Assembly (NCBI RefSeq): GCF_017086365.1 | Contig: NZ_CP070969.1 | Location: forward strand, 3,844,001 to 3,908,000 | DNA: 64,000 nucleotides | DNA from: Paenibacillus tianjinensis | Lineage (GTDB): Bacteria > Bacillota > Bacilli > Paenibacillales > Paenibacillaceae | Direction of reading: 5' to 3' | In this document: in pieces, positions 60,745 to 64,000 of the stretch | Numbering within the stretch: position 1 is the first letter of the stretch | Layout: every line of letters starts with the position of its first letter | Notes under the pieces: generated by a model | Databases searched by the model: none | Told to the model about the DNA's origin: nothing | Seen by the model: only the letters and a program-made list of their open reading frames with translations | Program-made: the position numbers and the translations under genes

Positions 60745-61752
60745 CTATTTCTTCGAAGAATATTTCCGCATATCAAACGATACAGCCGCGATGATGATGA
60801 GGCCTTTGATGATCAATTGATAGTAAGGGCTGATACCGATAAAGGTCAAACCGTAGTTAATGAGGGTGAAGATGATTACACCGACGAGAACGCCCGGAAC
60901 CGTACCGATACCGCCTGTAGTGGATACGCCGCCGACTACGCAAGCCGCGATGGCGTCAAGCTCGTACATGTTACCATAGTTGTTGGTAGCGCCGCCTGTT
61001 CTAGCTGCTTCAAGCACACCAGCCAGACCGTAAAGGGCACCAGCGATAGCGTAGATGTAGATCAGGTTTTTGGAAACGTTGATACCGGAAACCTTGGCAG
61101 CCTGCATGTTACCGCCGATGGCGTACATGTTTTTGCCGAGCTTGGTTTTATTGAACAGTACCCAGACAATTGCCGCGACGACTATCGCTATAATGACAAT
61201 GTACGGTATGGAATATTGGCCGCTGCCGATAAAGCCGGAGCCGATTTTGGTGAAGTCCTCACGAAGTCCGCCGATAGGCTGCGATTGGTTTGGATCCATA
61301 TCGAAGTATAGGGAGTTCACACCGTATACGATGAGCATTGTGCCCAGAGTGGCAATGAACGGAGGTACGTTAAGCTTGGAGACAATGATACCGTTGACTA
61401 ATCCGCAGAGGAGACCGGCCACGATTGCGATAGCAATTGGAAGCAGGACATGCACTTGCGGAAGATCCGGGAAGAAACGGCGGGAATAATCCGGAATTTG
61501 CAGCATCGATGCAGAGATAACTGCGGTGAAGCCGACCACGCGGCCTGCCGACAAGTCTGTACCTGCTGTAATGAGGATGAAAGCAACCCCCAGGGCAATA
61601 ATGACGCGTGTTGAAGATTGAATCAGAACGTCACGCAAAGTGTTAATCGACATAAAGCTTGGTTCGTATACGATAATCCCCATTATGAGAATTACAAGTA
61701 CAATGTAGATAGCGTTTTGGGTCACAAAGGATTGAGCTTTTTTAACGTTCAT
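60745..61752 (-). CDS. mglC: Galactose/methyl-galactoside ABC transporter permease MglC
   Basis: A 335-aa permease with about ten helices of the ribose/galactose (RbsC/MglC) family. Visible features are LIQSSTRVIIALGVAFILITAGTDLSAGRVVGF, GLLCGLVNGIIVSKLNVPPFIATLGTMLIVYGV and the MglC C-terminus YYQLIIKGLIIIAAVSFDMRKYSSKK. MglC rather than RbsC is supported by length, by the GGLREDFTKIG loop and by the MglB-like neighbour. Forms a homodimeric channel energised by MglA. Confidence 0.92.
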   Translation of the reverse strand: MNVKKAQSFVTQNAIYIVLVILIMGIIVYEPSFMSINTLRDVLIQSSTRVIIALGVAFILITAGTDLSAGRVVGFTAVISASMLQIPDYSRRFFPDLPQVHVLLPIAIAIVAGLLCGLVNGIIVSKLNVPPFIATLGTMLIVYGVNSLYFDMDPNQSQPIGGLREDFTKIGSGFIGSGQYSIPYIVIIAIVVAAIVWVLFNKTKLGKNMYAIGGNMQAAKVSGINVSKNLIYIYAIAGALYGLAGVLEAARTGGATNNYGNMYELDAIAACVVGGVSTTGGIGTVPGVLVGVIIFTLINYGLTFIGISPYYQLIIKGLIIIAAVSFDMRKYSSKK

Positions 61753-61862
61753 GAGTAGTGTTCCTCCTTAAGTGTTACGCGAAGTTTATCGTCTCTTTCG
61801 TGAGTTGAACCAGCTTTGCGGAATGCAAAACTGTCTTCGCCGGTCTTTGTGTTACTCCTATC

Positions 61863-63374
61863 CTAATGCTGTGCGGCGAGACGCATAACTTCGGTTTCCG
61901 TAGCCTGGTCGCCTTCTAATATTCCTGTAAGCCGTCCTTCGGACATAACCATTACCCGGTCAGACATGCCCAGCAGTTCCGGCATTTCGGAAGAGATCAT
62001 GATGATACTCTTGCCCTGCTTCGCCAAGTCGGCAATGATTGAATAAATCTCAAACTTTGCGCCGACATCAATCCCGCGGGTAGGTTCATCTAGCAGGAGA
62101 ATTTCAGGCTCAGTCAGCAGCCATCTGGCGAGCAGCACCTTCTGCTGGTTACCGCCGGAGAGATTCATGATCTGGACCTTAGTCGTTGGTGTCTTTGTAC
62201 GGAGCTTTTCGATCATTTTATCGACTTCTGTTTTCTTCTTCTTGCCGTCAAGCAGGAAATAAGGCTTCTGATAACGGTCCAGATTGGCAATTGCACCATT
62301 CTCATGAACAGATAATACCGGGAAGATACCCGTTACACGGCGTTCTTCGGTCAGAAGAGCCAGCCCGTGCTTTTTGGCGTCCTGCGGTGAATTGATATTT
62401 ACTTTCTTGCCGTCAATGGAGATGCTGCCCGACTTAATTGCCCGCAGACCGAATAATGCTTCAATAACTTCAGTCCGCTGTGCACCTACGAGACCGCCGA
62501 TCCCGAGAATTTCACCCCGACGGAGATTAAAGGACACATCCTTAAAGGATCTTGGCTCCGGAGAAGTCAGTCCTTCTACCTTCAGATACACCTCGCCAGG
62601 AACATTGGTGCGCTCCGGGAAACGGTTCGTCAGATCGCGTCCGACCATTCTGGAGATAATCAGGTCCGTCGTCAGTTCAGCAGACGGCCAGGTACCGATT
62701 TTTTTACCGTCACGCATGATTGTTACTTCATCAGAGATTTCGAGAATTTCTTCCATCTTATGGGATATATAGATAATAGCTACGCCTCTTTTTTGCAGAT
62801 CCCGGATAATCCGGAATAAATGCTCTACTTCCACGCTTGTCAGGGAAGAGGTCGGCTCATCCATTACAATTACGCGGGAATGAAAAGAAACTGCCTTCGC
62901 GATTTCAATGGATTGGATTTTTGACACGGACAGCTTGCCTACCAAGGTTTCAGGATTCAGATCGATATCCAGATCCTTGAACAGACTTTCCGTATCCGCA
63001 TACATTTTTTTGTGGTCAATAAATTGAATCGGCCCGATTCCTCTGGTCGGAAAACGTCCTAGCCAGATATTCTCCATCACGCTCCGGAAAGGTACCGGAT
63101 GCAGCTCCTGATGGATCATCGATATTCCATGCCCGAGGGCATCATTGGAATTGGTAATGGTGGCCTTCTCGCCATCCAGAAAAATCTCACCGGCATCCGG
63201 TGAATAAATTCCAAAGAGACATTTCATTAAAGTCGATTTCCCTGCCCCGTTTTCGCCCATCAGTGCATGAACCGAACCCGGTCTAACCTTGAGGCTTACT
63301 CCGTCCAGCGCCTTAACGCCGGGGAATTCTTTAGTAATATTGTTCATTTCCAGCAAAAACTCAGCATTAGCCAT
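61863..63374 (-). CDS. mglA: Galactose/methyl-galactoside ABC transporter ATP-binding protein MglA
   Basis: A 503-aa ATPase with two nucleotide-binding halves. The N-half has Walker A GENGAGKST, signature LSVSKIQSIEIAKAV (degenerate) and Walker B VIVMDEPTSSL. The C-half has a typical altered Walker A (GLVGAQRTE) with signature LSGGNQQKVLLARWL and DEPTRGIDVG. Such asymmetry is normal in this family. It lies 110 nt upstream of mglC and 148 nt downstream of mglB. Confidence 0.94.
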   Translation of the reverse strand: MANAEFLLEMNNITKEFPGVKALDGVSLKVRPGSVHALMGENGAGKSTLMKCLFGIYSPDAGEIFLDGEKATITNSNDALGHGISMIHQELHPVPFRSVMENIWLGRFPTRGIGPIQFIDHKKMYADTESLFKDLDIDLNPETLVGKLSVSKIQSIEIAKAVSFHSRVIVMDEPTSSLTSVEVEHLFRIIRDLQKRGVAIIYISHKMEEILEISDEVTIMRDGKKIGTWPSAELTTDLIISRMVGRDLTNRFPERTNVPGEVYLKVEGLTSPEPRSFKDVSFNLRRGEILGIGGLVGAQRTEVIEALFGLRAIKSGSISIDGKKVNINSPQDAKKHGLALLTEERRVTGIFPVLSVHENGAIANLDRYQKPYFLLDGKKKKTEVDKMIEKLRTKTPTTKVQIMNLSGGNQQKVLLARWLLTEPEILLLDEPTRGIDVGAKFEIYSIIADLAKQGKSIIMISSEMPELLGMSDRVMVMSEGRLTGILEGDQATETEVMRLAAQH

Positions 63375-63453
63375 GTTGATACGCCCCCTACGCTTTTTTC
63401 TTTTTCCATGAGAGGCACAGCGGTTCCATCCTGTTCCCTACCCGAAAGGAATT

Positions 63454-63481
63454 CCGGGGAGCGATTTCACCCGCTCCCCGG
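63454..63481. promoter_or_regulatory. Hairpin between mglB and mglA
   Basis: CCGGGGAGCG-8 nt-CGCTCCCCGG, a perfect 10-bp stem with no T-tract. Its position, 41 nt after mglB, fits a mRNA-stabilising or 3' end-processing element that raises binding-protein yield over the rest of the operon. Confidence 0.7.
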
Positions 63482-63522
63482 TCATTATATTTATTTAGCA
63501 AACCTAGTGAATGTGTACACGA

Positions 63523-64000
63523 TTATTGAGCGTCAGCTACGTTGTCTTTAGTGATCTTTTTGTAGGAAATCCATACATATTGGTTGTCAGTGATGTCAAA
63601 GCCAACATTTTCTTTGGTTGGAGTTTCACCTTTAGCCAGCAGGGATGCCAGTACGATTGCCGCTTTACCTTGGTTGTTGGCATCGTTCAGTACAGTTCCG
63701 AGCATAGTTCCGTCTTGCAGCGCTTGAACAGCTGGTGCAGTAGCGTCAACACCTACAACCGGCATGTATTTGTCGCCAGTGAAGTAGCCTTGTGCTTTCA
63801 GTGCTTCAATTGCACCCAGTGCCATGTCATCGTTGTTAGCCAGAACAGCTTCAATCTTGTCGCCATGGGATCCAAGGAATGCAGCCATTTTTTCCTGTCC
63901 TTTTACGCGGTCCCACATTGCAGTATCTTCAGCCAATTTCTCAACCTTGATGCCGGCATCTTCAATGGCTTGGATGGAGTAAGTGGTACGAAGCTCCGCA
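63523..64000 (-). CDS. mglB: Galactose/glucose-binding protein MglB, 5' end outside the window
   Basis: The C-terminal 158 residues of the extracellular sugar-binding protein. LANNDDMALGAIEALKAQGY, VVGVDATAPAVQALQDGTMLGTVLNDANNQGKAAI and VGFDITDNQYVWISYKKITKDN match MglB and include the D-N residues that bind the sugar and the calcium-site region's neighbourhood. It starts beyond position 64000. It is the first gene of mglB-mglA-mglC. Confidence 0.93.
   Translation of the reverse strand, partial: AELRTTYSIQAIEDAGIKVEKLAEDTAMWDRVKGQEKMAAFLGSHGDKIEAVLANNDDMALGAIEALKAQGYFTGDKYMPVVGVDATAPAVQALQDGTMLGTVLNDANNQGKAAIVLASLLAKGETPTKENVGFDITDNQYVWISYKKITKDNVADAQ

Noticed and set aside
60634..61311. 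A 225-codon open frame opposite mglC
   Set aside because: mglC on the minus strand is unambiguous, and the plus frame would start inside the hairpin repeat.

Overview
The window looks like a chromosomal segment of a Gram-positive, endospore-forming Bacillota, most probably Paenibacillus. The grounds are roughly 50% GC with AT-rich intergenic spaces, strong AGGAGG-type ribosome binding sites, frequent TTG and GTG starts, sigma-A promoters, a KinB/KinC-like orphan kinase, a YhbD-YhbE-YhbF bactofilin operon, WG-repeat and CAP/YkwD-type secreted proteins, and a Fur-controlled flavodoxin operon like B. subtilis ykuNOP. The species assignment is inference; no rRNA or tRNA gene was seen.

Layout. 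1-6 kb: the 5' part of cysJ (cut by the window edge), lspA, a DUF421 membrane protein, an aldo/keto reductase and the AMPylase SelO. 6-11.3 kb: a three-gene signalling operon of an Hpt-REC-GGDEF-REC diguanylate cyclase, a single-domain response regulator and a hybrid histidine kinase, which together could form a phosphorelay ending in cyclic-di-GMP synthesis. 11.5-13.2 kb: the conserved ACT-domain/DUF711 pair. 13.2-19.7 kb: a truncated ECF41 sigma factor behind its usual AhpD-like partner, an MFS pump divergent from a MarR regulator with two identical operators between them, a frameshifted SMP-30 lactonase, a second MFS pump and a cupin. 19.7-22.7 kb: the bactofilin operon and L25/Ctc. 22.8-29.6 kb: a complete oligopeptide ABC transporter (A-B-C-D-F) with an upstream ArsR-type regulator and a palindrome over the oppA promoter -35.

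29.8-38 kb holds short operons: acetyltransferases, a PRISE-type reductase, HxlR, flavodoxin plus a YkuO-like protein under a Fur box, a VOC protein, AraC, an rRNA-type methyltransferase with an RluA pseudouridine synthase, and MarR. 38-43 kb is parE-parC, separated by a hairpin repeat. 43-51 kb holds an ABC-2 exporter, SGNH hydrolase, zinc phospholipase C-like protein, CAP protein and WG-repeat protein. 51-56.5 kb has a low-GC P-loop kinase, a PadR-DUF1048-DUF1048-ABC efflux operon, a VOC protein and a sporulation-type kinase. 56.6-60.7 kb is a decayed accessory zone: an LRR protein with a tiny downstream ORF, remnants of SUFU, DUF2264 and GH88 genes, an APH-fold protein lacking its catalytic loop, a candidate small RNA and several repeat types. 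The window ends in a galactose-type mglB-mglA-mglC transporter operon, with mglB cut by the edge.

The most unusual signal is a dispersed intergenic hairpin element with copies at about 40.64, 50.63, 50.88 and 60.58 kb. Its long stems show compensatory base changes between copies, so the structure itself appears to be conserved.
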